Source of the DNA: Leishmania martiniquensis
Taxonomy: Eukaryota > Euglenozoa > Kinetoplastea > Trypanosomatida > Trypanosomatidae
Assembly: GCF_017916325.1 (NCBI RefSeq)
Contig: NC_090136.1
Coordinates: 126,501 to 190,500 of the forward strand
Reading direction: 5' to 3'
Length of the DNA: 64,000 nucleotides
Below are positions 28,395 through 38,717 of this stretch, piece by piece. The notes under the pieces were generated by a model that made no database searches, was not told the DNA's origin, and was given only the letters and a program-made list of their open reading frames with translations. The position numbers were made by a program, and so were the translations under genes. The first letter of the stretch is position 1, and each line of letters starts with the position of its first letter.

Positions 28395-30215
28395 ATGCCG
28401 CCGCCGCCGCCGTCTGCGTCGAAGTCGACGCGTGAGCCGCTTAGCATCGATGACGTCGTCATCGACTTCACTGGCGTTGTGGCCAGCAACGGCGGCGGTG
28501 CCGCGGCTGCCGCATCTCGGGCAATCCCAACTCTGCTCGACATAACGGCACCGCCGCCGCCGCCGCACCAGCAGCAGCAGCAGGGGAGCGACGGGGACGG
28601 GGGCGCCGACCCTTGCAGTGGTGGTCGTTGCTACCAGGGCGTGTCGGACGTGCGCGCATTCGACCCAGGCCTGCAGGGTGTCATGGAACGGTACGCCCAC
28701 AAGGCCACCGCGGCGGGATCGGTTGGCAGCTGCCTTGTTCGGCGTAAGAAGGCCGTCTTCGGCGCGCCGCAGCACGCATCTGTGGAGCACCAAGCGCTGC
28801 CGCCTTCCTCAGCCGCGCACTCGAGCGAGCCTGCACCACAGTCGTCTCTCGAGACCTCTCAAGCGGCACGTGACTTCCTTGTGGAGGCGCAACAGCATCA
28901 GCAGGTCTCCGCGGCGGCCTTGCAGCAACGCTGCGACGCGTACATGACGCAGCTACGCACGTTCTGCCAGCGTGGACGCAGAGCAGGTGGCGGCGGCGGA
29001 GGCCTCGACGACGCGCGTGCAGAGGAGTCGGCCACCGTGTTCCCCGGCAGTGGCATCTCACGCACGAATTCGCTCCTGCAGCAGCTCTTCGTCGACGGTG
29101 TGCCTGACATCGAGCCGTGGGACCGGTGGACCACCACGATGCCGCGCTACGCTGACATCAGAAGCGGCGATGGTGATGGTGCGCACTTCACGGTGTCGTC
29201 ACTGGCGGCAAAGATAGATCTGGTCCATCACCCCGTGATCCCAGACACGCACTACACGCAGCACTACGAGCACCGTGACTTGGAGCGGCCGGTCATCCAG
29301 AAAGCTTACCGGACGAAGGAGGAGCTGCGTGCCGAGAGGCGGGAGCGCTTGAGAAAAAAGCAGGCGAAGGCAGCAGCCGCTGCCGCTGCCGCCTCCGGAG
29401 CAGGGGCGTTGCAGGAGAAGGCCAGCAACAGCAGTGGCCTGGCGGCCAGTCGCCTCCTGCATGACCGACTCTCCACGAAGAACCTTGCCTTGAACCTCTT
29501 CGGGTCCAGTGTGCTGAACCCCCTCGCAACGGACACGCGAGTACTGGAGCAGTACGAGCTGCGCAACTTGGAGCACCAGCGCCGCAACCACGAGCGCCAC
29601 GTTGCCGCCCTGCCGGATCAGATTCTGAAGCGTGCCCGAGATCAGCGTCGCCACGCCACGGAGGCGCCGGTGCTGCGTGCCTACCGGGTCTTTCCGATCT
29701 TCTCCGCGGCCCATCTCGGCCGGCTGCGCAACTTTGCAAACGATAGTCAGCTGCGAGGCTTTGTGCTGTACGTTGCGGACTGCGATGCGCTCGTCGTCCT
29801 GGCCGGTGGCGAGGTGGCGGCGCGGCACCTCGATCGGTGGATCCTGCACAAGATGGCCTGGGCGCACCCCGACACGCGCGCCGCGCGCCTCTGCAGCGTG
29901 CCGCTGATGGATGCAGAGAGCCTGTCGTTTCATCTCAAGGCAGCGCACGGGCAGCTGCACAAGAGGGCCAAGGCCGCGGGCGGCGGCGGCGGCAGTGTCG
30001 CCACGAAGCGCGACGACGGGCACGACAGCGCGGATGGCGATGGCGCGACGGAGCCCGTCTTCATGAACATGGTGCCTACCGTCGAGGAAGCCGAAGCGTT
30101 CCTCAGCCGGCTTCCCGCACCGCCAAGTCCATGGTCGGACCTGTGCGGCATATGGCGCGCCGCCTTCTTGCGTGACGGTCTTCAGCCTGTTGCAGAAGAG
30201 CGCTGCGCGGAGTGA
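28395..30215 (+). CDS. Prp3-like U4/U6 snRNP protein (divergent)
   Basis: The 606-residue protein resembles Prp3, a component of the U4/U6 di-snRNP in the spliceosome. The order of features fits: an early acidic-aromatic motif VPDIEPWDRW at about residue 236, VHHPVIPDTHY then TKEELRAERRERLRKKQAKAA like the Prp3 'LTKKERKKLRRQ' block, then NLALNLFGSSVLNPLATDTRVLEQYELRNLEHQRRNHE like the 'LMRVLG-DPT-EAHV' block. A terminal domain (about 423-495) has RVFPIFSAAHLGRLRNF and VVLAGGEVAARHLDRWILHKMAWA, matching the Prp3 C-terminal 'VVEGG-KA-K-FKRLML-RIKW' region. The N-terminus is Pro/Ala/Gln-rich. Trypanosomatids need a spliceosome for trans-splicing. Assignment is from motif memory. Confidence 0.68.
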   Translation: MPPPPPSASKSTREPLSIDDVVIDFTGVVASNGGGAAAAASRAIPTLLDITAPPPPPHQQQQQGSDGDGGADPCSGGRCYQGVSDVRAFDPGLQGVMERYAHKATAAGSVGSCLVRRKKAVFGAPQHASVEHQALPPSSAAHSSEPAPQSSLETSQAARDFLVEAQQHQQVSAAALQQRCDAYMTQLRTFCQRGRRAGGGGGGLDDARAEESATVFPGSGISRTNSLLQQLFVDGVPDIEPWDRWTTTMPRYADIRSGDGDGAHFTVSSLAAKIDLVHHPVIPDTHYTQHYEHRDLERPVIQKAYRTKEELRAERRERLRKKQAKAAAAAAAASGAGALQEKASNSSGLAASRLLHDRLSTKNLALNLFGSSVLNPLATDTRVLEQYELRNLEHQRRNHERHVAALPDQILKRARDQRRHATEAPVLRAYRVFPIFSAAHLGRLRNFANDSQLRGFVLYVADCDALVVLAGGEVAARHLDRWILHKMAWAHPDTRAARLCSVPLMDAESLSFHLKAAHGQLHKRAKAAGGGGGSVATKRDDGHDSADGDGATEPVFMNMVPTVEEAEAFLSRLPAPPSPWSDLCGIWRAAFLRDGLQPVAEERCAE

Positions 30216-30684
30216 GGTGCGCGCCAAGCGTGACGGCGACGGCGTTCAGCACCTGTAGCCACAGTCCTTGCCCATCCCCCATACGCTTCCGTGGCGCATA
30301 GCTGCCACGATCCCGCACCCCACCCCCCACTCTCCACTAACGTTCACCCACGAACCAAACCGCAACCCGACGCGCACTCTTGCGCGCGCGCGCACCTCTC
30401 CTCTTCCCACCGGCCCACGCATCGTCCTTGGTGGTGCTGAGGAAATGGTCTGCACACGCGCCCAAAAAAAATGGCCGTTTTCTTGGCGTCCTATATGGAC
30501 CCCAGCGCGTCGTCGCCCACGTGCAGAAGCGTCCGCCCCCACCCTTTTCCCTCCCTCTCTCTCCTCCTCCTCCTCCTCCTGTCCTTCCGTGGCGGCCCTC
30601 CCTCCCCCTCGGCTCGGCCCATCGCCTGCCACCAGCCTTCTCGCCGTGGTCACAAAGACATAACAGCTGGCAGAAAAAAAAGGG
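30216..30684. other. Intergenic region
   Basis: No gene is seen. A pyrimidine-rich stretch at 30541-30590 precedes the sideroflexin start and is the likely splice signal. Confidence 0.6.
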
Positions 30685-31665
30685 ATGGCGCCCCCCACCT
30701 TCTCCATGGAGAGGTCCAAGTACGACATGGGCACCTTCTCGGGGCGCGCCCGGTACTGGGTCGAGGCGATCAACCCCATGATGCTGTTGGAGAATAAGCG
30801 GACGCTTCAGCGGCACCAGATGCTGCTCGACCGGTGGAGGGATGGGCAGGCTGGCACTGTGCCGGACGCAGACCTCTGGCGCGCGCGCACGGCCGTTGAG
30901 AACTGCGTGCACCCCACCACGCAGGAGGTCATCCCCCCTGTCTTTCGCATGTCGATGTTCCTGCCGATGAACTACCTTGTCGTCCCCTTCATGATGCTGC
31001 CATCGACGGTGATGAGCGTCGGCCGTACGGTGGCCATTCAATGGTTCAACCAGAGCTACAACAGCGCTGTCAACTACGCGAACCGCTCGTCTGACAAGCA
31101 ACCCGCGTCAGAGATCCTGGAGGCGTACGCGGCGGCAGTTATCGTGGCGTGTGGCGGCAGTCTCATGGCGACCATGTGGCTGAAGCGCATCCCGACCGGC
31201 ACGACGAAGGCGACGCTGATCCGCGCGACGGTGCCGTTCCTCGCCGTCAGCTCCGCCGCGGTGGTGAATCTGGCCAGCATGCGCAAGAACGAGTGGCACA
31301 AGAGCGGGTCCGGCATTCGCGTTGTCGATGAGGATGGGGTGACGCGCGGCACAAGCACCGTCGCTGGGTGGGACAGCCTCAAGAAGTGCAGCGTCACGCG
31401 CGTCGTTTGGAACCTGCCCTGCATGCTGCTGCCGACGCTGTGCGCGATGCCGCTCATGCGCGTCAGTCCCCTCGCGAGGCGTAACCCAACGTGCGCGGAG
31501 TGCCCTTTGCAGATGCTCGGCCTCACGCTCGGCGTACCGCCGGCCCTGGCCACGTACAACCTTCAGCAGACCATTCCAGCGACAAAGTTGGAGCCGAAGT
31601 TTCAGAACCTCAAGCGGCTCGACGGCTCCCCGGTGCACACGCTGCGGTACTACAAAGGCCTGTAG
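30685..31665 (+). CDS. Sideroflexin (mitochondrial serine/amino acid carrier family)
   Basis: The 326-residue protein matches the sideroflexin/tricarboxylate carrier family in length and motifs. These include TFSGRARYWVEAINPMMLL, HPTTQEVIPPVFRMSMFLPMN, the signature WFNQSYNSAVNYANRS, and hydrophobic segments near residues 92-113, 150-165, 180-195 and 250-300. Family members are inner mitochondrial membrane proteins; human SFXN1 and relatives carry serine for one-carbon metabolism. The start at 30685 gives the standard family N-terminus. No targeting presequence is expected in the family and none is seen. Confidence 0.93.
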   Translation: MAPPTFSMERSKYDMGTFSGRARYWVEAINPMMLLENKRTLQRHQMLLDRWRDGQAGTVPDADLWRARTAVENCVHPTTQEVIPPVFRMSMFLPMNYLVVPFMMLPSTVMSVGRTVAIQWFNQSYNSAVNYANRSSDKQPASEILEAYAAAVIVACGGSLMATMWLKRIPTGTTKATLIRATVPFLAVSSAAVVNLASMRKNEWHKSGSGIRVVDEDGVTRGTSTVAGWDSLKKCSVTRVVWNLPCMLLPTLCAMPLMRVSPLARRNPTCAECPLQMLGLTLGVPPALATYNLQQTIPATKLEPKFQNLKRLDGSPVHTLRYYKGL

Positions 31666-32555
31666 AGCTCTCGCTGGCAGGGCGTGCGCGTCCGTGTGCC
31701 TGTAGATCGTCCGCGAAGGGCGGCGTGGCGACGCCGAAGTCGCGCACGCGCCAAAGAGCGACGCGGCAGCCAAGGGGTGCGCGGGTCCGACAAGGCTCAC
31801 ATGCGCGGACATGTGGGCATGCAGTGCGCCCGCCGCGCTCGTCCATCCTTCTCCCCCACCCACCCACTCGCTCCCCTCCCATACACACACGCACGCACAC
31901 GCACACGCATTGCTCGATCAGTCCCCCCTGCCCTCTTCTCATCCACCGCATGCCCTCTCATGAGTTCTTTCGAGCAGCGCGCTTGAATTTGTACCCGTGT
32001 GTTTGGGTGCCCCGCTCTGGCTGTCCGACGGTGACGAGTCGGAGTGAGGAGAGGAGATGGGGGGAGGGAGGGGAGGGGGGCTCTCGCCCACATCGGACGG
32101 CTCCCTCCCCTCCCATACATACACGCACGCCCCTCACCCCCTATCGCCCACATGTATATACGCAGGCTCGCGCGATGCAACAGGAACTGGGCGGACGAAA
32201 CTGTGCACCCCTTTCCACCGGCACGCAAGCACGCCATCCGCACACACAATCGCGAGCGTGCGACACGCGCGTATGTTGGACGGCGACTGTCCATGTGTGT
32301 CTGCGGTGGGGGGTGTCTTCCGTGCACTTTGGCCGCCCCGTTCCCGCACGCGCGTCCCACTCCGACCACCAGCCTGCCCTCTCTCTCCCCACCCCTTCCC
32401 TCCCTTCCTGCTCGCCCGTCACGCGCACTTACCCTTGAAAACGACGCCGGCAGGCTCCAGCCACGGAGTAAGCTATCGTCAACGCCAAGACCTCGCCTCC
32501 TCCCCTCCCCTTCCCCACCCCACCCCCTCCCTTCCTCCACGCTCGAGGCAAAGCC
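31666..32555. other. Intergenic region
   Basis: No gene is supported; open frames are Pro/Arg/His-rich repeats. CA runs are at about 31884-31908 and 32119-32132. The pyrimidine tract before the next gene is listed separately. Confidence 0.6.
32491..32547 (+). promoter_or_regulatory. Predicted trans-splice acceptor of the WD-repeat gene
   Basis: A nearly pure pyrimidine tract (32491-32540) is followed by the first AG at 32546-32547, 8 nt before the ATG at 32556. Pattern-based prediction. Confidence 0.4.
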
Positions 32556-35500
32556 ATGCGCAGTCGTCCCTCGGCGTTGCCCGCGAGTGGATCGTCCTCC
32601 GACAAGCCGCTCAGCGTTTCAACAGCAGCATCGCCCTCCTCAGCGTCGTCTCCGAAGCCGTCCGCTGCCTCCTCTGTCGCGGCTGCCGCTCAGGTCGAGG
32701 CCCCGACTCCGGCAGCTTCAGCAGCGTCCGTCGAGTCCGTCGAGCTCCCTGTCGAGGCGGAGGCCACAACGGGCGCGCCATTCGAGCTGCCCACCGCCGC
32801 CGCCACGAGCGACAACGGCGTTGAGGCAGAGCCGCGGCAGCGCGGCTGGGATCCTATCCAAGATGGGCGCTTCCGCATCGCCCTAACACATCCGCGCGCC
32901 GACAAGGACGACGGCACCGGCGCAGCGCCGGCTGCCATTGCGGGCACCGCGACGGAGGGCCCCAGCGCAGCTGACACAGCTGCGGAGCTTAATGAAACGG
33001 CGCGCCGTCCCCTAGCAGGGGGCGGCGCGCCGTACAGCCAAGGTTGCCCCACGAGGCCGCACATCGAGGTCAGTGCGGAGGCGTCGCTGGTGAACGCAAT
33101 CAACAGCGCCTACACCTCCACCGGCTACCCGTTCGTCGTGACGGCCGGCAACGCACGCGGTGCCGTTTATGGCTCCTTCGTCGATCTGCTCAACCCGTCC
33201 CTCAGCGCCCTCGAGCTGCCGCCGCGGCAGACAATCATCGCCGCCCCGGGCAGCGTCGGCAGCACTGGCCGACGGCCGGCGCCCGGCCTCACGGAGATGC
33301 ACACACTGCTCGCGATTCGTTGGAGCCGCGGCGACCGCATCATGACCACGGCCGGGACGGCCGCCGCGTCCCACGGCAAAGGCGGCATCGCCTCCAGCGC
33401 CAGCAACCACGCGACCGCCAAGCAGACCCCACCTGCGACCGCGGCCGGAGCAGCCGGCTCTCCGCACTCGCCGGCCGCCGCGCGCACCATTGCGCACCAT
33501 CTCTCGCAGTTCCCGGAAGGCATCCATGGCGTGTACTCGTCCCCCGCGCTGCGGCAGATCTTGATAGAGGGGACGCTGCCGACGGTGCTGGCCAGCACGC
33601 CTTCGGCGGCGGTGAACGCCGCCGCGCACGCGCCAGCATCAGGGAGTGGCGGCGTTGGCGGCGGCAGAACTGCTGCGTCGGCAGGGTCAGTCGGAAGCTC
33701 GACGATGGCGCCACAGCCTTCGAACGCAGAGGCGAACGTGCCACCGCTGCCAATACCGCCGCAGAGCAACGCCCCTGTCCAGCACACCCTCGTCAGCGCA
33801 AGCACCTTCAACCACGTCTCTGTCTACATTGTGGCCCACCAGGACGGGAAGCTGCTTTACACAGCACCGATACAGAGCCTCTCCGCCAGCATTGCGACAC
33901 GCAAGGTTACCGCGCACCAGCTCATCCTTGTTGGGCGAGAAGAGGTGGATGCGCTGGTGGCAGACCCCCTCACCCCCCACCCGGCAATGCCGCCAAAGCG
34001 CACCTGCGTCGCCTTCGCCGATGTCCCGATCACCGGCGAAGAGGCGGCCGTCCTCTTCCACTCCGCGACGCTGCGGTTCGTCGGCGCCGACGCCGACGCT
34101 CGGACCGTCTCCGCTGCGCCCATCCGCGTCACCGTGGAGCCACATCTCCTCATCGGCAATCAGAACGGGGACATATTTGTGTTTAGCCTGCTGCAGGAGC
34201 GCGTTGTGCAGCACATCAACTGCAGCCTCGGCAGGCCATGCGCGGGCTCCTCCATTATTGGCGGCAGCGGCAGTGTGAAAGTGGTCTGCTCGCCCGTCTC
34301 GTGCATCGCGGAGGTGCAGAACGGTATAGAGGAGACGATCACGCGCATGGTCGATTACGCCGCCGTGGCGAAGCGCAACCGCCGGTCAGCCTTCGACGCG
34401 GACGACAGGCCGACCGGCTTCACCACCGCCGCCGATGCCGCGGCGCCGACGCACTATTACTACGACGTTTCGCCGTCCCTCTACGCCATCGGCTTCGACG
34501 ATGGCCAGATGCTGCTGGTGTGCATCACGTGCGCGGGCGGGTGGATGCTGCGCCACTTCAGCAACCTTTTCTTCGGGATGCGGCCCATACATTCCATTGC
34601 CGTGCGCGTGCCGTCCTTCTTCTCACGTCTGTGGACCAGCTACCTACCCCCGATCACCCTCGCGAGCAACCGTAGCAGCGCGACGGCGGAAGCGCTGACG
34701 CCCATCACGACCCTCGTCACTGCCGAGACAGCGCTCCTCGTGCATGAGGAGGAGCAGCGGATCGCAGCCGTCTCCTGCAACGACGGCGTCATTGCACTGG
34801 TGCGGCTGCCCGGAATGGAGATCATCTCCTCCGTTGCCCCGACCGACTACAACGCCGTCGGCGAGATCCTGGCGCTGCAGTGGGTGGCCACGCTGCCGTG
34901 CCACCTGTTGACGCCAGACATCCTCGTCGCCTCCGGCGAGGACGACACGATGACAGCCTTCCAACTGCTCCCGCAGTTCCCCGTGAGCACTGCCGAGTGC
35001 AGCCACCACAACGGCCCCGACAACATGTCGCACATCTCGTCCGCGGAGTCCTTCCTGGCGAACGGCCGGCTGCGCATCCTTGAAAAGAAGCGGTTTCACC
35101 GCAGCTGGGTGAACCAACTGCATCTCATGCCGGTCACCGTGCCCGCCTCCGCGGCGAACGCGAAGGGTGCCAGCAAGTCGAGCAGCAGCAGCAGCAGCAG
35201 CGATGGCGGCGGCATGCCACAGTACCTGGGCGTGTGCCTCATCGCATCCTCCTATGACCACCGCACGTCTTTCTGGCCCTACACGTTCTGCGAGCGGCAG
35301 CACGAGGTCGCGGCGGTGGACGTCCTAGAGAGCGCCAGCACCGCGGCTCCAGCCGGCAGCGTTCGCGGCGGCGCTCGCAGCCTCGAGGGGGCGGACTCCA
35401 TCGGGATGAGCTTCTCCGGCAGCGGCTCCCCCATCGGAACGATAGCCTTGCCGGATCGCTACGTCCTGGTCGATGGCCCGACGGCGGCGTACAGGCTGCA

Positions 35501-35612
35501 CCCGGAACTCGTCCTCAGCGTGGCGGCTGCCGGTGGCGGCACAAGCTTCTTCCTGGCGTCGGTATGCTGTCGCGGCAAGGTGACGTTCTGGTCCGCGCAG
35601 GTGATGCTCTAG
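32556..35612 (+). CDS. WDR20/creC-like WD-repeat protein
   Basis: The 1018-residue protein begins with about 100 Ser/Ala-rich residues, then carries scattered beta-propeller signatures. Examples are LLAIRWSRGDRIMTT, PHLLIGNQNGDIFVFSLLQ, LYAIGFDDGQMLLVCITC, ILVASGEDDTMTAFQL (about residue 792), HRSWVNQLHLMPV (about 848) and ASSYDHRTSFWPYTF (about 896). The 'GEDD' strand followed by an 'H-SWV' segment is typical of the WDR20/DMWD/creC family, which acts as cofactor of UBP12/46-type deubiquitinases (creC/CreB in Aspergillus). Propeller repeats are interrupted by Ala/Ser/Gly linkers. Family assignment is moderate; partner in this organism is unknown. Confidence 0.6.
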   Translation: MRSRPSALPASGSSSDKPLSVSTAASPSSASSPKPSAASSVAAAAQVEAPTPAASAASVESVELPVEAEATTGAPFELPTAAATSDNGVEAEPRQRGWDPIQDGRFRIALTHPRADKDDGTGAAPAAIAGTATEGPSAADTAAELNETARRPLAGGGAPYSQGCPTRPHIEVSAEASLVNAINSAYTSTGYPFVVTAGNARGAVYGSFVDLLNPSLSALELPPRQTIIAAPGSVGSTGRRPAPGLTEMHTLLAIRWSRGDRIMTTAGTAAASHGKGGIASSASNHATAKQTPPATAAGAAGSPHSPAAARTIAHHLSQFPEGIHGVYSSPALRQILIEGTLPTVLASTPSAAVNAAAHAPASGSGGVGGGRTAASAGSVGSSTMAPQPSNAEANVPPLPIPPQSNAPVQHTLVSASTFNHVSVYIVAHQDGKLLYTAPIQSLSASIATRKVTAHQLILVGREEVDALVADPLTPHPAMPPKRTCVAFADVPITGEEAAVLFHSATLRFVGADADARTVSAAPIRVTVEPHLLIGNQNGDIFVFSLLQERVVQHINCSLGRPCAGSSIIGGSGSVKVVCSPVSCIAEVQNGIEETITRMVDYAAVAKRNRRSAFDADDRPTGFTTAADAAAPTHYYYDVSPSLYAIGFDDGQMLLVCITCAGGWMLRHFSNLFFGMRPIHSIAVRVPSFFSRLWTSYLPPITLASNRSSATAEALTPITTLVTAETALLVHEEEQRIAAVSCNDGVIALVRLPGMEIISSVAPTDYNAVGEILALQWVATLPCHLLTPDILVASGEDDTMTAFQLLPQFPVSTAECSHHNGPDNMSHISSAESFLANGRLRILEKKRFHRSWVNQLHLMPVTVPASAANAKGASKSSSSSSSSDGGGMPQYLGVCLIASSYDHRTSFWPYTFCERQHEVAAVDVLESASTAAPAGSVRGGARSLEGADSIGMSFSGSGSPIGTIALPDRYVLVDGPTAAYRLHPELVLSVAAAGGGTSFFLASVCCRGKVTFWSAQVML

Positions 35613-36352
35613 AGTCTCACATGTATGTCTGCGCCTGTGCGCACGGGCAAGCAGGCTGCACGATCCCCCCTCCCCTCCGACACGCGCACACACACACATT
35701 ATATATATATATAAGCCTGACGCCTCGCTTCCGATGCACGCTGCGGTCTGTCCTCGTGATCGCGCGCTACGGCGATCGCTGCTTCCTCCGCCTCCCCACT
35801 CTGTTTCGCTCTGCTGGTCGCCTCCCTTGTCTGCTCTTCCTCTCCCCCACCCACTCCTCTCTCTCACACACACGCGCGCGAAGAGTTCCGTGCGTGCGTG
35901 CGTGCGTGTGTGCCAGTGTCTGTCTCAGTCTCGTCAAGTCGGCCGCTCATTTTGTCCGGCCCGAATATTTTTCTGTAGGGCGGGGGGAGGGGGAGGGGGC
36001 GCACTGCTGCGGCACAGTCCCGTTGCGTCCGGTGCGCGAATGGGCGACGCATACAGAACGCTGCCCACTCCCCCACCTCCTTTGCCCTTCGTCCTTCAAC
36101 CCTCACCGCCAGCTTCATGTCACTGGCACTGCGCGACTCGCTCGCCACCATGCATGATAACGCTCTCCTCCCCTCTCCCCGACTCCACTCCACTCCACCC
36201 CCCCGACACCCACACACACACACACACCGCACTCAGCTCTACTCCTCCGACACCACTCGGCCCAACCCCGCCGACGCGGCAGGCGTAGTCGCTCCTCCCC
36301 CCTCCCTCCCTCCCTCTCTCTCTCCTCAATCGCCTCGTCCTGTGGGATCGTC
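35613..36352. other. Intergenic region before REL1
   Basis: No gene is supported. It contains a CA/TA run (35684-35714), a pyrimidine tract at 36167-36202 followed by AG at 36235-36236, and a second pyrimidine tract at 36291-36327 that has no AG before the REL1 ATG. The first pair is the better acceptor candidate. Confidence 0.6.
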
Positions 36353-37828
36353 ATGCGTCCACGAACGCTACGTTGCGCTCCATGCTGCCTCCATGGCGCC
36401 CTCAGCGGCAGTCGTGGACGCTGCAGCGCCCTGAGGCGGCAGACATCGATAGGTGCGGCGGCCCCTGCCTTTCCTCAGTGCCTCTCCATCACCGCGTCGC
36501 TGAGTCTCGCCACTGCGGCGCACGCCGCGCTCTCCACGTCATGCCGTAGCTACATGCCGCTGCCACAAAACCAAGAGGACTTCTCGGCCTACACGGAGAT
36601 CGATCTCCCGACGGAGACGCGCATCGACGCGATCCGGCGCACCGCCATTGCGAGCCAGGAGTGGGTGGCGTGCGAGAAGGTGCACGGCACAAACTTCGCG
36701 ATCTACCTCATCAACGAGAACGAGGTGCGATTCGCCAAGCGCAGCGGCATCATGGACCCCAATGAGAACTTCTTTGGCTACCACCTCCTCATTGGCGACT
36801 TCACCGCACAGGTGCACGCGCTGTGCGCGCTGCTGAAGCGCAGATACGGGGTGACAGGTCGCATGGGCCGCGTCGTGCTGCACGGGGAGCTGTTCGGCGC
36901 CAAGTACGAGCATCCGCTGGTGCCGAAGAGCACCAAGTGGTGCACGCTGCCCAACAAAAAAAAGATCCCCATCGCGGGAGTGGAGATACAGAGCGAGCCG
37001 TTTCCGCAGTATAGCCCGGAGCTGCACTACTTCGCGTTTGATGTGAAGTACTCCGTCTCGGGCGCTGAGGCAGATATGGTGCTGCTGCCCTTCGATGACT
37101 TCTCGGCGGTGTGCTCGCAGGTGCCGGGCCTCCTCTACGCCAAGCCGCTCGTGCGCGGCACGTTGGACGAGTGCCTCGCCTTTGACGTGGAAAACTTCAT
37201 CACGCCGCTGCCGGCGCTGCTCGGCCTGGGCAACTATCCGCTCGAGGGCAACCTCGCCGAGGGCGTCGTCATTCGTCACGTGCGCCGCGGCGATCCGGCG
37301 GTGGAAAGCAGCGGGGTCTCGACGATCATTAAGCTTCGCTGCTCCTCCTTCATGGAGCTCAAGCACCCCGGCAAGCAGCAGGAGCTGAAGGCAACGTTCC
37401 TCGACACCGTGCGTGCCGGCGCGCTGCAGCGGGTGCGCGGCGGTGGCAAGGTGACAGTGCTGGCGGACTCGATGCTGCCGAGGCTGGAGGCCGCCGCGAA
37501 CGCGCTGCTGCTGAACAACGTCAGCGAGGGGCGCCTGAGCAACGTGCTGTCGAAGATCGGCCGCGAGCCGCTGCTCTCCGGCGAGGTGAAGGAGGCGGAC
37601 GTTGCTCTGATGCTCGCGCAGGACGCCTTGAAGGATTTTCTGAAGGACGTGGACCCTGTCGTGCTGAACACGTCGCTCGCCTTCCGCAAGACGCTCATCC
37701 GCAGCGTGTACTTTGCGGCGGAAGCGTTGCTGCGCGAGAAGTGGACGCACCTCATGGCGCGGGAGACGGCGCGACAGGCAGAGATCGACGCCGCGATCGC
37801 TGCGCAGGAAGCAGCAGAGAGGCCGTGA
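36353..37828 (+). CDS. REL1: Mitochondrial RNA-editing ligase REL1
   Basis: The 491-residue protein is the RNA ligase of the kinetoplast editosome, which seals cleaved mRNA after U insertion or deletion in the mitochondrion. The nucleotidyltransferase motifs are present in order: motif I EKVHGTNF with the adenylated Lys at residue 109, RFAKRSGIMDPNENFFGYH, ELFGAKYEHPLVPKSTKWC, YFAFDVKYSVSGAEAD (motif III area), NLAEGVVIRHVRRGDPAVE (motif IV) and STIIKLRCSSFMELKHPGKQ (motif V). The C-terminal region ends in an Ala/Glu-rich tail. The first 67 residues are basic and Ser/Ala-rich, as expected of a mitochondrial presequence. Close similarity to trypanosome REL1, rather than the shorter REL2, supports the name. 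Start is the only upstream Met. Confidence 0.96.
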   Translation: MRPRTLRCAPCCLHGALSGSRGRCSALRRQTSIGAAAPAFPQCLSITASLSLATAAHAALSTSCRSYMPLPQNQEDFSAYTEIDLPTETRIDAIRRTAIASQEWVACEKVHGTNFAIYLINENEVRFAKRSGIMDPNENFFGYHLLIGDFTAQVHALCALLKRRYGVTGRMGRVVLHGELFGAKYEHPLVPKSTKWCTLPNKKKIPIAGVEIQSEPFPQYSPELHYFAFDVKYSVSGAEADMVLLPFDDFSAVCSQVPGLLYAKPLVRGTLDECLAFDVENFITPLPALLGLGNYPLEGNLAEGVVIRHVRRGDPAVESSGVSTIIKLRCSSFMELKHPGKQQELKATFLDTVRAGALQRVRGGGKVTVLADSMLPRLEAAANALLLNNVSEGRLSNVLSKIGREPLLSGEVKEADVALMLAQDALKDFLKDVDPVVLNTSLAFRKTLIRSVYFAAEALLREKWTHLMARETARQAEIDAAIAAQEAAERP

Positions 37829-38717
37829 CGCTGCTACCGCTGCCCGTGGCCGGCGTGACGCGTGTTTGGGTGGGGTGTGTGTGGGGGGGAGGGGGGGCTC
37901 TATCGTGTCGCTGCCGATGGAGATGCCGGAGACGGTGTGTGTGTGTGTGTGTGCGGCATCGCCGTGGCTGCTGGATTACATTAGCGAAAGGGTAAAGCGC
38001 CCACGCGGGGCGCCAAGACGCCGCGCTGCTGTCGCCCAAGAGGCTCTGCCTGAGGCGCCGGCCTTTCGTCGCCGATGCCGACAGGCGCACACAGCGTGTG
38101 GGGCGCGGCTGTCTGGCGGCTTCGTGGGACGAGGGAGAGGAAGCCCCTTTTTAATGGTAGGTCGTGGTGGGAGGGAGGGAGGGGCATCGTCCTCCCGTAG
38201 AGTGTGGGTGGTGGGACATAAAGGGTCACGAGGGACGGTGAAGAAGGGCCACCGCTTCGCTACACACGCCTTCCCCCACCCCACCCCCTCTATCCCTGCT
38301 TGAACTCATCCGCACGCAGAAGCGCGTCGTCGTCATCATCGCTACTGCCGCGGCCGCTGGGCATTGACCGGCATACGCGCCCTCACCCCACCCCCGTAGC
38401 CCCGGTGTGCGGCCTCGCTCGCTCGTTCTCGAGCTCCTGAAAGTGGGCCTGTGCCGTTTACGGCTGCCTGACGGACACGCAAAGGTCGGCGCACCGCTCG
38501 TCTTCTCACATCCGCTGTCCTCATCGCCGCCTTCCCACCCACCCACCCAACCCCCTCTGCCCCTTCCACGCCTACACGCACCCTCTCCTCCTCCTCCGCG
38601 GCAAACTTCGGTCAACGCTGCAGCGGCCCAGTGAGGCCGGCGCGCAATCACTTATCACCACCACCACCACCACGGCCAACAGAGAGCGCGCGCGCGGGCG
38701 GGCGGGCATCCTACTCG
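37829..38717. other. Intergenic region, REL1 to TBCK-like gene
   Basis: No gene is supported. A TG run is at 37936-37953. Pyrimidine-rich DNA at 38560-38597 with AG at 38622-38623 is a plausible splice site for the next gene. Confidence 0.6.

Noticed and set aside
29199..30227. 342-codon minus-strand open frame
   Set aside because: It is antisense to the Prp3-like gene; compositional shadow.
33044..34186. 380-codon + strand frame inside the WD-repeat gene
   Set aside because: It overlaps the longer WD frame; its Arg/His/Pro-rich translation is typical of an off-frame reading of GC-rich coding DNA.
36539..37750. 403-codon minus-strand open frame
   Set aside because: It is antisense to REL1, whose sense frame is unambiguous.
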